This document shows, piece after piece, positions 1 through 9,232 of a DNA stretch of 51,948 nt. A program made the position numbers and the translations under genes. The notes beneath the pieces were generated by a model, which was not told where the DNA came from, did not search any database, and saw only the letters and a program-made list of their open reading frames with translations. The stretch is from Acidobacteriota bacterium (GTDB lineage Bacteria; Acidobacteriota; Terriglobia; Bryobacterales; Bryobacteraceae), in NCBI GenBank assembly GCA_026394015.1, contig JAPKZA010000286.1, positions 1-51,948 of the forward strand, read 5' to 3'. Every line of letters begins with the position of its first letter. The first letter of the stretch is position 1.

Positions 1-312
1 GGCGTGCTCTACTTGGTTCGCAACGGCGGCATCCTGCAAACGTTGGACCCATCCACGGGCAAGCTGCTCAAGCAGGGCCGCCTGCCGCAGGCGTTGGATG
101 AATACTACGCCTCTCCGGTCGCCGGCGACGGCAAGGTCTATTTCATCAGCCGCAACGGCAACGTCTCGGTGCTCGAAGCCGGTGCCCAGTGGGGCGTTGC
201 GGCCTCGGCCGACCTCGGCGAAGAGGTCTTCGCCACCCCCGCCATCGCCGATGGCCACCTGTGGGTTCGCACGGCCGGCCATCTCTACAACTTCGCGTTG
301 CCCCGCCCTTAG
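1..312 (+). CDS. PQQ-like beta-propeller protein, C-terminal fragment
   Basis: Only the last 103 codons are inside the window; the reading frame is open at base 1. The visible part has the rhythm of PQQ/quinoprotein-type propeller blades: LDPSTGKLL, then ASPVAGDGKVYFISRNG, then ATPAIADGHLWVRT, that is, a strand pair, an A/S-x-P turn and a D-G-x-hydrophobic-aromatic strand. Proteins of this kind in acidobacteria are usually exported dehydrogenase-like or assembly-scaffold (BamB-like) propellers; which one this is cannot be decided from the tail. Its TAG stop shares four bases (TTAG) with the stop of the convergent LRR gene. No terminator is visible between them. Confidence 0.7.
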   Translation, partial: GVLYLVRNGGILQTLDPSTGKLLKQGRLPQALDEYYASPVAGDGKVYFISRNGNVSVLEAGAQWGVAASADLGEEVFATPAIADGHLWVRTAGHLYNFALPRP

Positions 313-1127
313 CGCTTCACGGTTTCGAACTTCCCCGCCTCGATCCGAGCGTTGGGCAGCGCAGCCTTCAACTTGGCCACCCCGGCGTCGGTCAACAGCG
401 TGTTCATCACGTTCAAGTGCTTCAGCCGCTGCAATCCGAAAAGCTGGTCGATGCCGGCATCAGTAATCTTCGCGTTCCGCAGATCCAGCAGCTCCAACTC
501 CTTCATCGTCCCCAAAAGCTCCAGCCCTCGGTCCGTAATCGTCACCTGCCACAAACCCGAGTCCGTCCTCTGCTGCCCGCCCAAGTCGAGCTCGCGCAAA
601 GTGGAAATCAACTTCAACGGGCTCAATCCTACGTCGGTCATCTTGTTGCCGCCATAGGCAATGTGCCGCAGCTTCGGCATGGACGCCAGATACTCGACGC
701 CGTTATCCGTAAACAGCGCGAAGCCCACGTCGATCGAAGTCATCGCCGGGTGCCCGGCCAGATGAGCGACGCCAGTGTCCGTCACCTTCGTGCCGCGCAT
801 GTTCAGCGTCTCTAATTTCGGCCAAAGCTTCATCACCGCGCACGAACCATCGCCCACCAACTCCGCGTAGTACAGGTTCATCGAAGTCACGTTTCGCAGC
901 TTTTTCAAATGCACAAAACCCAGGTCCGTCACCCGGGTATGCGAAAGGTCTAAACTCCGCAACTCGGTGAAGGTGCCCACCCGCTGCAGGTCCGAATCAT
1001 TCACCCAGGTCCGGCTCAGATCAAGCGAAACGATCCGCCCCTGCGCATCCGCCGTCGCCGTCCCGCCCAGCTCTTTTACCCAATCGAGCGGCCCCAGCGC
1101 CGCCAGTAATACGATCATCGCCCACAT
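309..1127 (-). CDS. Leucine-rich-repeat protein (272 aa)
   Basis: The protein begins with a short hydrophobic stretch (WAMIVLLAALGPLDW) that may be a signal sequence. It continues with about eight repeats of roughly 24 residues with the pattern L-x-x-L-D-L-x-x-T-x-V-T-D-x-G-L, for example LRSLDLSHTRVTDLGFVHL and LELLDLRNAKITDAGIDQL. This is the bacterial LRR type with a conserved T/D-x-G turn, a curved protein-binding scaffold without catalytic residues. The ATG overlaps the TAA of the upstream LRR gene (TAATG), so the two are probably translated together. The repeats match those of the neighbour closely, so the pair probably arose by duplication. The ligand is unknown. Confidence 0.8.
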   Translation of the reverse strand: MWAMIVLLAALGPLDWVKELGGTATADAQGRIVSLDLSRTWVNDSDLQRVGTFTELRSLDLSHTRVTDLGFVHLKKLRNVTSMNLYYAELVGDGSCAVMKLWPKLETLNMRGTKVTDTGVAHLAGHPAMTSIDVGFALFTDNGVEYLASMPKLRHIAYGGNKMTDVGLSPLKLISTLRELDLGGQQRTDSGLWQVTITDRGLELLGTMKELELLDLRNAKITDAGIDQLFGLQRLKHLNVMNTLLTDAGVAKLKAALPNARIEAGKFETVKR

Positions 1128-3088
1128 TAGCTTTTCCTCCGACGGGGAATCGAGGACTCCCGGTCAAACACCACTTCTAGCTGCGGCTTGGCTGCCTTTA
1201 GCTTGTTGTATCCAGCCTCGGTAATCAGCGTGTGATAAAGATTCACGCTCTTGAGCTTCGGAAATTTCGCCAGTGTCTCCACCGCCGCGTCCGTCAGGTC
1301 GGCCGTATCCAGCCGTAACTCTTCCAACTCCGGAAGTTGCAACGCGGCCAAGCCTTTGTCCGACAACCCGGTGTAGTCCAGGTTCAACCGCCGCAGCTTC
1401 GCGAAGCCCACCAGGTACGGCACGGCCTTGTCGTCCAGCCGCGTGCGCACCGATTCGAACACCCGAAGATTCGTCAGTCCTTTCAAGTCTGCCAGCCCTT
1501 TACTCGTGTGCCGACAGTAGCTCAGCGATAGCTCTTCCAGCGTCGTCATCTTGCCGATGAACACCATCGCCTCATCGCCGATGTCGTTCGAAAGAATGTC
1601 CAGCTTTCGCAGCGGCAGCGCGCTCAGCGCCTCTAGGCCAGCCGCTGTAATGTCGGTGTAAGCGAGCCGCAGCGAACGCAACGTCGGCATCTTCGCCAGC
1701 GTCGCCGCGCTTCGATCATCAAAAAGTGTATTCGAAATCTCCAGCTCCTCGAGCGGCATCGTCAGTGGCAGGTTTCCCTTGCTCAGCGTATGGTTCAGCG
1801 TCAGCCGATGCAGTTCCTTGAGCCCGGAAAGGGCCGCCATGCCCGTGTCAGAGACCATCGCATGCCCTAGGTCCAGATCCTCGAGCGTCTTGATCTTGCC
1901 GACGTGGACCATCCCCCCATCGCCCACTTCTGTCGTATTCAGCCGCAGCCGCGTCAGCGCCGTCAGCCCGCTCAAATACCCGAGCTGCGCGTCCGACACC
2001 GGGGTCCGCGACAAGTCCACCGACCGAATCTTGCCCCCCTCCAGCGAACTCCGCCCACCCATCTTTTCCACCCATCCAGCAATCGCCGCATCGGTCATCG
2101 CCGTCGGCTTCGCGGTCCGCAGCGCCGGGTCCGACGTCTGCGGCGCGGCGTCTTGAAACTCCACCCGCACCCGAGGATTCGCCGCCACCAAATCATCCAC
2201 TCCGCCTCGCGTCACCCGCGCATACCGCACGTCCAGCGACGTCAGATTCTTCAGTCCCTTCAGCTTGCTCAACCCCGCATTCGTAATCTGCGTCCGATAC
2301 AGATTCAGCTCGGTCAGCTCTTTCAGCGGCTCCAGCGCCTCCACCCCGGCGTCGGTCAGCGCCGCACCCAGAATGTTCAACCGCTTCAGCTTCGTCAGAC
2401 CCCGCAAATAGCCCACCCCGCGATCGGTCAGCCGCAGCCCGAACAGGTCCAGCGTCTCCAAGTCTTTCAACTCCGCCAACTGCCGCAGCCCTTCGTCCGT
2501 CACGAACGTATCCCGCAAGCTCAGATAGCGGAGCTTCTTCATGCCGGCCACCTGCTTCATCCCGTCATCGGTCATCCGCGTGTTGTTCAGGTCGAGCTTC
2601 TCCACGTTGACGAACGAAGCCAGCCCGTCCCCCTTCACCCGGGCCATCGCGATGCGCAGCTCCCGAATCTGCGTCAGGTTGGCAAACTCTTTCAACCCCT
2701 TATCCTGCACGTTGATGTTCTCGAGAAAATGCAGCGAAAGGCCGAACTTCTCCAGCTTCGTCAACGGCTGCAAAGCGGCCAGCTCTTTGTTCGCATCCAG
2801 GTTGGAGCCCGCCCCCGGATTGAATATCGTTCCCGGCAGAATCAGCTCCCGCAGCTCCGTACAGCTCGAAAGCAGCTTCAAGTCTTTGTGGTCGATGATC
2901 GTCCCCGCCAGGTCCACCCCATCCAAACGGAGTGGGCCCACCGGCAGCGCCTGCACGTCGACCAGCCAAGGCGCGCCAGCCAGCCGAACCCGGCCGCCAT
3001 TGCGGAGAGCCCATTCGGCAGTACTGCGGTCATCTCCCTGCGCCCAAACGGCGCCGGTGGTCAACAGAAAAAGTACAAGTTTTAACAC
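1127..3088 (-). CDS. Large leucine-rich-repeat protein, exported (653 aa)
   Basis: The frame stays open upstream to 3352, but that part overlaps the end of the permease gene. I chose the GTG at 3088, which gives a signal peptide (MLKLVLFLLTTGAVWAQ). The mature protein is almost all LRRs in two blocks. The first (about residues 60-300) and the second (about 340-640) are separated by a proline-rich linker and a restart that resembles the N-terminus of the smaller neighbour (IAGWVEKMGGRSSLEGGKIR here, LDWVKELGGTATADAQGRIV there). This suggests one ancestral LRR unit duplicated inside this gene and again as the downstream gene. It lies 26 bases after the permease stop, so one transcript is likely. 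Confidence 0.8.
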   Translation of the reverse strand: MLKLVLFLLTTGAVWAQGDDRSTAEWALRNGGRVRLAGAPWLVDVQALPVGPLRLDGVDLAGTIIDHKDLKLLSSCTELRELILPGTIFNPGAGSNLDANKELAALQPLTKLEKFGLSLHFLENINVQDKGLKEFANLTQIRELRIAMARVKGDGLASFVNVEKLDLNNTRMTDDGMKQVAGMKKLRYLSLRDTFVTDEGLRQLAELKDLETLDLFGLRLTDRGVGYLRGLTKLKRLNILGAALTDAGVEALEPLKELTELNLYRTQITNAGLSKLKGLKNLTSLDVRYARVTRGGVDDLVAANPRVRVEFQDAAPQTSDPALRTAKPTAMTDAAIAGWVEKMGGRSSLEGGKIRSVDLSRTPVSDAQLGYLSGLTALTRLRLNTTEVGDGGMVHVGKIKTLEDLDLGHAMVSDTGMAALSGLKELHRLTLNHTLSKGNLPLTMPLEELEISNTLFDDRSAATLAKMPTLRSLRLAYTDITAAGLEALSALPLRKLDILSNDIGDEAMVFIGKMTTLEELSLSYCRHTSKGLADLKGLTNLRVFESVRTRLDDKAVPYLVGFAKLRRLNLDYTGLSDKGLAALQLPELEELRLDTADLTDAAVETLAKFPKLKSVNLYHTLITEAGYNKLKAAKPQLEVVFDRESSIPRRRKS

Positions 3089-3114
3089 GACAATACCTAC
3101 CGCTATTGTATTCC

Positions 3115-5589
3115 TTACTCGTAACGCAAAGCAGTCATCGGATCGATCTTCGCTGCTTTCGCCGCTGGCAAGTATCCGGCCAGCAGCGCCACCGCCGCCA
3201 AGGCTACCGTAGCCGCTCCCATTGTCATCGGATCCTGTGGCTGCACGCCGTAAAGCTGGCTCTGCACGTATTGGGAGGCAAACCATGCCAACGGCAGGGC
3301 GATCACCAAGCCCAATCCCACCATCGTCACCACCTCCCGCATCACGAGCCACACCACGTTCTCCGTCTCCGCGCCCAGCGCCATGCGAATTCCGATCTCC
3401 CGCGTCCGCCTCGCCACGGTGTAGGCCATCACCCCATAAAGCCCGATCAACGCCAGCGCCGTTGCCAACAGCCCGAATAGCGACGACAACATCGCCACGA
3501 GCCGCTCATTCGCGAGTGACTGGTCCAACTGCTCCTCCAGCGTTCGCATGTCATAGATCGGCAGCTTCGGATCGAGGTCATGGACGATCGACCGGACGAC
3601 GTTGAACATCTGCTCCGGCGGCAGCGAGGTCCGAACGTACCCCGCCATATCGGACGCCCAGCCTTCCTGGAAATATCCCCGGTACACGATCCGCGGCGTC
3701 TCGTCGCGGAAGCCCTCATACTTCGTGTCCGAGACCACGCCGATAATCTCGATATCGGTTTTCGTCCCCGGATCTCCGCCCCACCCAATATGCCGACCCA
3801 ACGCATCCCGGCCCGGAAAGTATAACTTCGCCATCTTCTCGTTGATCAGCACTTTCTTGCCCGAAGTCTTCGAATCCCGCTCGTCGAAGTCGCGCCCCGC
3901 CAGCAGCTTGATGCCCATCGTATTGAAGTAACCCGGGGCCAGAATATTGACGTGCGGGTTCATATCTTCTCCTTGCTTCGCCTGATGGCCTTCAACCGTC
4001 ACCGTCGAATCCCACTCCCAACCGCGGAGCACAGGCACCACCGCCAACGATGCGGATTCCACCCCGGGCGTCGCGTTCAGCCGTCGAAACAGATCCCGAT
4101 AAAACGCTTCGGCACGCTCGTCTTTGTAGCCGCTCAGCCCGGGGTCGATCATGAACGTCACCAGATTCGACACCTTAAACCCGGGATTCAGCGACTTCAG
4201 ATTCTGCAAGCTCTTCAGGAACAGCCCTGCGCCGATCAGCAGCAGCAGCGACAGCGATACCTGCGTCACCACCAGCGCCTTCCGCAGCCACACTGAGCTA
4301 CTGGGCTTCAGCGCAAGGGTCTGCCGCGTCGCCTGCAGAGCCGGGACCAACCCGAAGGCCAGCCCCGCCGCGAATGCAATGGCGAAGTTAAACGTCAGGA
4401 TCCGCCAGTCCGGATCCGCGCTCAGGTTCACCGAATCGCTGCCTTGCGAAGGGAGCATCGCCAGCAATCCCTTCACGCCCCAACGCGCCAGGAAGATACT
4501 CAACAGAGCTCCCGCCCCCGCCAGCAACGAGCTCTCCACCAGCAGCAACCGAACGATCCGCCCCCGCGTCGCCCCGATCGATAGCCGGATCGCGATCTCC
4601 TTCTCCCGCGCACTCGCCCGCGCAATCAGAAGGTTCGCGAGGTTGGCGCAGGCGATCAGCAACACCAGCCCGACGATGCCCATAAGCACCTGCAACGGCC
4701 GCTCCATTTGCCGTCGCAAATTGTTCGCCCCTTGCGCCCCCGGCATCACCCGAATCGTCATCTGCAAGAACTTCTCCCGGGTGAAGTTCGACGCGGTCGC
4801 AAACTCTTTCTCGCCGACCTCCATCCCGATCACCTGACGGAAGACCGTCTGCAAGTTCGCCTTCACCTGATCGTTCGTCACCCCGGCCTTCCGCCGCCCG
4901 AAGACCTGCACCCAGCGCGACCGCCTCTCTTCCAACTGCCCGCCCCGCGGGTTGATCTCCTTCCGCATCGCGAGCGGCATCCGCAGCTTCGGCAGCACGC
5001 CCGGCGACAGCCCCGCGAAGCCCGCGGCGCTCACACCCACCACCGTCATCGGGTAGCTGTTGATCAGGATCTTCTGCCCAACCACCTTCGGGTCGCCGTT
5101 GAATCGACTCTGCCAATAGTCGTACGCGAGCACCGCCACGGGATGACCGCCCGGTGTTCGGTCATCCTCCGCCGTCAGCACGCGACCCACCGCCGCGCCC
5201 ACGCCAAGCACCTGGTAGTAGTTGCCAGATACCATTTCGCCTAGGGCCCGTTCCGACTCGTTCCCCAACGAAACAGTAACCGAGTCCTCGCGCCGCGCCA
5301 CCATCCCGGAAAGCGTTTCATTCTTATCGCGCAGGTCCCGATACATCGGATACGACAACATATCCCGCCCTTGGTTGTTCCCATAGTGCGACCCGCTCGA
5401 CGCCACCTGCACGATCTCTTCCGGGTTTTGAATCGGCAGCAGTCGCAGCAGCAACTGATCGAGCAAGGTGAAGATCGCCGTATTCGCGCCAATCCCCAGC
5501 GCCAACGACAAGACGGCAATCAGCGTAAACAGCGGACTCCGGCGCAGCGACCGGGCAGAGTATTGAAGGTCTTGCCAAAGGAAGGACAT
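3115..5589 (-). CDS. ADOP-type ABC permease (MacB/FtsX family, no ATPase partner)
   Basis: The 824-residue membrane protein has the acidobacterial duplicated orphan permease layout. An N-terminal signature (LRRSPLFTLIAVLSLALGIG, then ANTAIF) contains the first membrane helix. A large MacB-type periplasmic domain follows, then an FtsX core (about residues 290-420, with ANLLIARASAREKEIAIRLS), a second periplasmic domain and a second FtsX core at the end (ARRTREIGIRMALGAE). MacB permeases normally have an ABC ATPase next to them; none is present here. Family members are thought to act in efflux or in mechanical transmission across the membrane, but their substrates are unknown. It is followed closely by the two LRR genes. 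Confidence 0.9.
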   Translation of the reverse strand: MSFLWQDLQYSARSLRRSPLFTLIAVLSLALGIGANTAIFTLLDQLLLRLLPIQNPEEIVQVASSGSHYGNNQGRDMLSYPMYRDLRDKNETLSGMVARREDSVTVSLGNESERALGEMVSGNYYQVLGVGAAVGRVLTAEDDRTPGGHPVAVLAYDYWQSRFNGDPKVVGQKILINSYPMTVVGVSAAGFAGLSPGVLPKLRMPLAMRKEINPRGGQLEERRSRWVQVFGRRKAGVTNDQVKANLQTVFRQVIGMEVGEKEFATASNFTREKFLQMTIRVMPGAQGANNLRRQMERPLQVLMGIVGLVLLIACANLANLLIARASAREKEIAIRLSIGATRGRIVRLLLVESSLLAGAGALLSIFLARWGVKGLLAMLPSQGSDSVNLSADPDWRILTFNFAIAFAAGLAFGLVPALQATRQTLALKPSSSVWLRKALVVTQVSLSLLLLIGAGLFLKSLQNLKSLNPGFKVSNLVTFMIDPGLSGYKDERAEAFYRDLFRRLNATPGVESASLAVVPVLRGWEWDSTVTVEGHQAKQGEDMNPHVNILAPGYFNTMGIKLLAGRDFDERDSKTSGKKVLINEKMAKLYFPGRDALGRHIGWGGDPGTKTDIEIIGVVSDTKYEGFRDETPRIVYRGYFQEGWASDMAGYVRTSLPPEQMFNVVRSIVHDLDPKLPIYDMRTLEEQLDQSLANERLVAMLSSLFGLLATALALIGLYGVMAYTVARRTREIGIRMALGAETENVVWLVMREVVTMVGLGLVIALPLAWFASQYVQSQLYGVQPQDPMTMGAATVALAAVALLAGYLPAAKAAKIDPMTALRYE

Positions 5590-5623
5590 CGTCCCTAATA
5601 CGGGCGAGTCCCGCGACAGTTAC

Positions 5624-6772
5624 CTAAGCCAACAGCAGATTTCGCAACCGCATCGCGGTAGCTGAAAATGGGTTGGCCCGGGCAAACTCCCGCGCCGCCC
5701 GGCCCATCTCGCGCAGCCGCGCCCGATCCCGCACGAGCTCCCGCAGCGCCGGCAGAAACGAATCCGCCGAAGCCATCCGCCCAAACTCGGCCCGCATCAG
5801 GCTCTTGGCCCCCGCATGGTCCAACGTCAACGCCGGCAGCCCGGCCTGAAACGCCTCCATCAACGTCAACCCATACGACTCATGGCTCGACGGAAAAACA
5901 TACAAATCAGCCTCGGCGAATTGCTCCGCCTTCGCCTGCCCCGTCACGTGTCCCGGAAACTCCACCTCGACCTGCCGCAGCCGACCCGCCAGCTGCTTCA
6001 GCTTCTCAGCATAAGCCCGGCCCTTCATGAAAGCCGGCTCTCCGCAAAGCCGCAACCGTAACTTCGGCACCTTGCCCTGCTGCTCCCATTGGAGCAGCGC
6101 CTCCAACAACACATGTTGATTCTTCTCCGGCGATATCCGGCTCAGCGTCAACAGCGTAGTCCGGTCATCGGCCGGTATTCGCTCGCTCGTGTGCGTCGCG
6201 GGAGGCGTTCCCCATGGCAGTACTTCCACTCGCACCGCCGGCCCATAACAGCGATGAATCACGTCCCGCATCTCCGGCGAAGGCACGATGCAGGCCGTGG
6301 AATGCCGCACACAGTCGAGCTGCTTTTGAAACACCAACTGCAGCACGTCCGGATAAAACGAACCCAGCCGCCCATGCCACCCCACCAGCGTCTCCGGAGC
6401 CACCCAGCCCCGGCCATAGATCGCCGCGACATACGCCACCACGTCCACATGGAAAATCGTGAAGAGGCGATACCCCGCCTTCGCCAGCCGAGCGAAGTCC
6501 GGCCCCTCGGAGATATCGTTCACCAGCACGACACACTCGTTGGGTTCGTATCGCAAAATGGCCGCCGTCGACTCCGCCTCGAACCGTCGGCAAAAGGCCG
6601 CGTACTCCATCTCCGAATATGAGACGAGCTCCCGACCCGTCACCGACCCGGGCACAATCGGCTCGACCTCTGGCCACGCAGCTCGAAGCAATTCAAACAC
6701 CGCCGCGCCGCCGCCCAGCGGCACCCGCTCCCGCGCGAAGCCCCCGTGGGCAGCCGTGTAAAGGATCTTCAC
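5624..6772 (-). CDS. Glycosyltransferase family 4 (GT-B fold)
   Basis: A 382-residue cytoplasmic glycosyltransferase. The C-terminal Rossmann domain carries the family 4 marks: LLTLSRISPEKNQHVLLEAL at the start of the donor-binding half, then ADLYVFPSSHESYGLTLMEA, which contains the E-x7-E-type nucleotide-sugar motif, and QAGLPALTLD. The N-terminus (MKILYTAAHGGFARERVPLG) is the usual first strand and glycine loop. Its ATG overlaps the cupin stop by four bases (ATGA), so it is the last gene of an SDR-cupin-glycosyltransferase operon. The sugar and acceptor cannot be read from sequence; a small glycoside or a surface polysaccharide are both possible. Confidence 0.88.
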   Translation of the reverse strand: MKILYTAAHGGFARERVPLGGGAAVFELLRAAWPEVEPIVPGSVTGRELVSYSEMEYAAFCRRFEAESTAAILRYEPNECVVLVNDISEGPDFARLAKAGYRLFTIFHVDVVAYVAAIYGRGWVAPETLVGWHGRLGSFYPDVLQLVFQKQLDCVRHSTACIVPSPEMRDVIHRCYGPAVRVEVLPWGTPPATHTSERIPADDRTTLLTLSRISPEKNQHVLLEALLQWEQQGKVPKLRLRLCGEPAFMKGRAYAEKLKQLAGRLRQVEVEFPGHVTGQAKAEQFAEADLYVFPSSHESYGLTLMEAFQAGLPALTLDHAGAKSLMRAEFGRMASADSFLPALRELVRDRARLREMGRAAREFARANPFSATAMRLRNLLLA

Positions 6773-7245
6773 CGGATGAACTGATCAACGAAATCAGCCC
6801 CTAGGCCGACCTCGATATAGTGCTTGCGGCACATGTCGATCTTCGTGAAAACGTCCTCGAAGCCGGTGTGATTGCCGTCGGCGTCCACGTAGTACATGCA
6901 CCCGGAGATGTTGAAAAACGTGATCATCTCGTCGGCGGAATCTACCGTCAACGTATGCGTCTCCCCCGGCGGCTCGAACACGTAATCGCCCGCATTCGCC
7001 ACCCAGTCATGCTCCAGGTAATGCCAACTTCCCTTGATCACGTAGCCATGCACCGGCGCCGGATGCCGATGCCGACTCAGCACCCCAGCCTTGCGCACGC
7101 GCAGCAGATTGCACCATCCGCCGGTCAGCGTGTTCAACATCAACGGCCGGAACCAAACGTCCTTGGCCTGCGGCACCCAGACGCGTTCATCGTCCGGTAC
7201 CGCCGTCACGACAATTTCAGGGGGAGATAACGGATGAGTCGACAT
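6769..7245 (-). CDS. Cupin protein of the 2,4'-dihydroxyacetophenone dioxygenase-like family
   Basis: A single-domain cupin of 158 residues. The metal site is visible as two histidines in SRHRHPAPVHGYVIKG (H-x-H with a later H) and a glutamate and histidine in EPPGETHTLTVDSADEM. The overall pattern fits the 2,4'-dihydroxyacetophenone dioxygenase-like group, non-haem iron enzymes that cleave C-C bonds. I used ATG 7245 because a GTG at 7269 would run into the SDR gene; neither has a strong ribosome site. It lies four bases after the SDR stop and overlaps the glycosyltransferase start. Family membership is fairly clear, but the actual substrate is not. Confidence 0.75.
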   Translation of the reverse strand: MSTHPLSPPEIVVTAVPDDERVWVPQAKDVWFRPLMLNTLTGGWCNLLRVRKAGVLSRHRHPAPVHGYVIKGSWHYLEHDWVANAGDYVFEPPGETHTLTVDSADEMITFFNISGCMYYVDADGNHTGFEDVFTKIDMCRKHYIEVGLGADFVDQFIR

Positions 7246-7249
7246 AAAG

Positions 7250-7930
7250 TTAAGCGGCCGAGTAACCACCGTCGATCGGGACTACCGCCCCCGTCATAAA
7301 GCTGGCCGACTCGGAACATAAGAATAATACCAGCGGAGCCAACTCCTCCGGCTTCCCCCACCGTTTCATCGGCGTCCGATCAATCAATCCCGCCGACCGC
7401 GCTGGATCATCCTGCAACGATTGCGTCAACGGCGTTGCGATCCACCCCGGCGCAATGGCGTTCACGCGAATCCCCTCCGCCGCCCATGCCACCGCCAGCG
7501 ATTTCGTCAACTGCACAATCGCCCCCTTGCTCGCCGCGTACGCCGGAACCCGCGGCCCGCCGAAAAAGCTAAGCATCGAAGCGACGTTCACCACCGCCCC
7601 GCCCGACTCCGCCAACTTCGCCTTCGCCGCCATGCAGCAGCGCATCGTCCCCAGCAGATTCACGTCCATCACCTGCGCAAACACCGGCAGTTCGTATTCA
7701 GCGTCGCGCCGAATCACCCCCGCCGCGTTCACCAAAAAGTCGACGCGATCCAGCCCCGCGAACAGCGCTTCCACCGCCTCCGAGTCCGTCACGTCCAGTG
7801 CCGGCAGACCCGCCGCCACCACCTTCGCCCCCGCCGCGGCGAACGCCGCCCCGATCGCGGCACCGATCCCGCTCGTCCCGCCCGTCACCACCGCAGTTTT
7901 TCCGCTGAAATCAAACATGGAAACATCCAT
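7250..7930 (-). CDS. Short-chain dehydrogenase/reductase
   Basis: A classical SDR of 226 residues. The cofactor loop TGGTSGIGAAIG sits near residue 16, the NAAG motif follows (LVNAAGVIRR), and the catalytic Ser and YxxxK are in VASMLSFFGG and YAASKGAIVQ. The ending GGYSAA is typical of NAD(P)-dependent sugar or acyl reductases. The segment after the second strand is short (VVAAGLPALDVTD), which makes the protein smaller than the usual 250 residues and leaves NAD versus NADP preference unclear. ATG 7930 is used; ATG 7918 (MFDFSGKT) is also possible. It is the first gene of the operon and faces pdxH only 17 bases away. Confidence 0.88.
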   Translation of the reverse strand: MDVSMFDFSGKTAVVTGGTSGIGAAIGAAFAAAGAKVVAAGLPALDVTDSEAVEALFAGLDRVDFLVNAAGVIRRDAEYELPVFAQVMDVNLLGTMRCCMAAKAKLAESGGAVVNVASMLSFFGGPRVPAYAASKGAIVQLTKSLAVAWAAEGIRVNAIAPGWIATPLTQSLQDDPARSAGLIDRTPMKRWGKPEELAPLVLFLCSESASFMTGAVVPIDGGYSAA

Positions 7931-7947
7931 TATGGGGTAAGAACATC

Positions 7948-8592
7948 ATGCAAACATCGGACCACATCCAAGGGATTCGCAAGAGCTACGAGACCGGCAC
8001 CCTCGAGGAGCAGGACCTGCAACCCGATCCCATCCACCTCTTCCGCGCGTGGATGGATACCGCTGTCCAGGCCCAACTCGAAGAACCCAACGCGATGACC
8101 CTCTGCACCGCCTCCGCCGACGGACTGCCCGATGGCCGCATCGTTCTTCTCCGTGGCTTCGACGAACGCGGCTTCGTGTTCTTCACGAACTACGAAAGCG
8201 CCAAGGGCAACGATCTCCTCGCCAACCCCCGCGCCACGCTCGTCTTCCTCTGGCACGCCCTCGAACGCCAGATCCGCATCCAAGGCACCGTCGCCCGCGT
8301 GGGCGCCGAAGAAAGCACCGCCTATTTTCAAACCCGTCCCCGCGGCCACCAACTCGCCGCCTGGACCTCTCCCCAAAGCCGTCCCCTCGGCAATCGCGAC
8401 GAACTCGCTACCCGCCTGGCCGAGCTCGAAGCCCGCTTCCCAACCGAAGTACCGCTCCCCGATTTCTGGGGCGGCTACCGCCTCGTCCCCCAACGCATGG
8501 AGTTTTGGCAGGGACGCAAAAACCGGCTCCACGACCGTTTCGCCTACACCCTCGAGGCCGGCGCGTGGGCCATCAACCGCCTGGCACCCTAG
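7948..8592 (+). CDS. pdxH: Pyridoxamine 5'-phosphate oxidase
   Basis: A flavoprotein of 214 residues that oxidises pyridoxine or pyridoxamine 5'-phosphate to pyridoxal 5'-phosphate in the cytoplasm. The FMN-binding segment is GRIVLLRGFDERGFVFFTNY followed by SAKG. The substrate and FMN region QTRPRGHQLAAWTSPQSRPL and the C-terminal dimerisation block (FWGGYRLVPQRMEFWQGRKN, then RLHDR) are complete. Length and order match the family. GGGGTAAGA upstream of ATG 7948 is a fair ribosome site. The gene faces the SDR gene across 17 bases and ends in a CTAG shared with the stop of the convergent DUF2959 gene. Confidence 0.95.
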   Translation: MQTSDHIQGIRKSYETGTLEEQDLQPDPIHLFRAWMDTAVQAQLEEPNAMTLCTASADGLPDGRIVLLRGFDERGFVFFTNYESAKGNDLLANPRATLVFLWHALERQIRIQGTVARVGAEESTAYFQTRPRGHQLAAWTSPQSRPLGNRDELATRLAELEARFPTEVPLPDFWGGYRLVPQRMEFWQGRKNRLHDRFAYTLEAGAWAINRLAP

Positions 8593-9227
8593 TTCGTCGG
8601 CAGGGTCGCCAAAAACGCATCGGCTTCTTTGGTGGACGCCTCGATGTCCGCCACCAACTTCGATACTTCGACGTCCATCTTCAACACGGTCGTCTTCAAC
8701 GACGTCACCGCCTCCGCGTTCAGGTTGTGCTTGATGAACAGCACCTGATCTTCAAACGCCTTTAGCACCGGCTTCGCTCGCAGTTCCACATCCCGCATCC
8801 GCTTAATCAGCGGCGCATAGCGGCTCTTGGCATCCCGCATCAACCCTCGGCTCTTCGCCTTCAAGTCGCGATTCCCCATGCCGTCAATCTCCTGCTGCCA
8901 TTCGCTGAACATGTCCCCGCTCACCTGTTCAATCGATGCAATCCGGTCGCTCACTTTTTTCGTCCGGCCGGTCGCCTCGTCGAACTCTTTCTTGAGCTTC
9001 TTGTAGATCTCCTCCGTCTTCCCACCCTGAAAACCGGTGACCGCCTGAAACGCTTCGAGCGTCGTCTTGTACTGCTCCTTGGCCTGCTCCTGCTCCTTGC
9101 GGCCCTTCTTCACGCGATCAATCAGAATGTCGCGCTTCTCGTTGCCCAGCTTCTCCTGCGCCTTGTAGTAGAGGCTCGTGCAGCCCCCCAGCAGGCAGAT
9201 CAGGGAAAAAAGAAGAAGCGCGCGCAT
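8589..9227 (-). CDS. DUF2959 family lipoprotein
   Basis: The 212-residue protein has a lipoprotein signal (LLLFSLICLLGGC, lipobox Cys at 16). It is otherwise mainly charged helix: a long lysine/glutamate-rich heptad-like region (residues 25-110) and a second helical region to the end. Order and composition (YKAQEKLGNEKRDILIDRVK near the N-terminus) match DUF2959, a family of predicted coiled-coil envelope proteins without known function. It lies five bases downstream of the ATG of the receiver gene's operon on the other side and shares CTAG with pdxH. Start ATG 9227 is fixed by the signal peptide. Confidence 0.85.
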   Translation of the reverse strand: MRALLLFSLICLLGGCTSLYYKAQEKLGNEKRDILIDRVKKGRKEQEQAKEQYKTTLEAFQAVTGFQGGKTEEIYKKLKKEFDEATGRTKKVSDRIASIEQVSGDMFSEWQQEIDGMGNRDLKAKSRGLMRDAKSRYAPLIKRMRDVELRAKPVLKAFEDQVLFIKHNLNAEAVTSLKTTVLKMDVEVSKLVADIEASTKEADAFLATLPTN

Positions 9228-9232
9228 AGGAC

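Noticed and set aside
5816-6622. Several Arg/His/Gln-rich plus-strand frames over the glycosyltransferase
   Set aside because: Composition typical of reading the complement of C-ended codons; no domain, and the minus-strand gene is intact.
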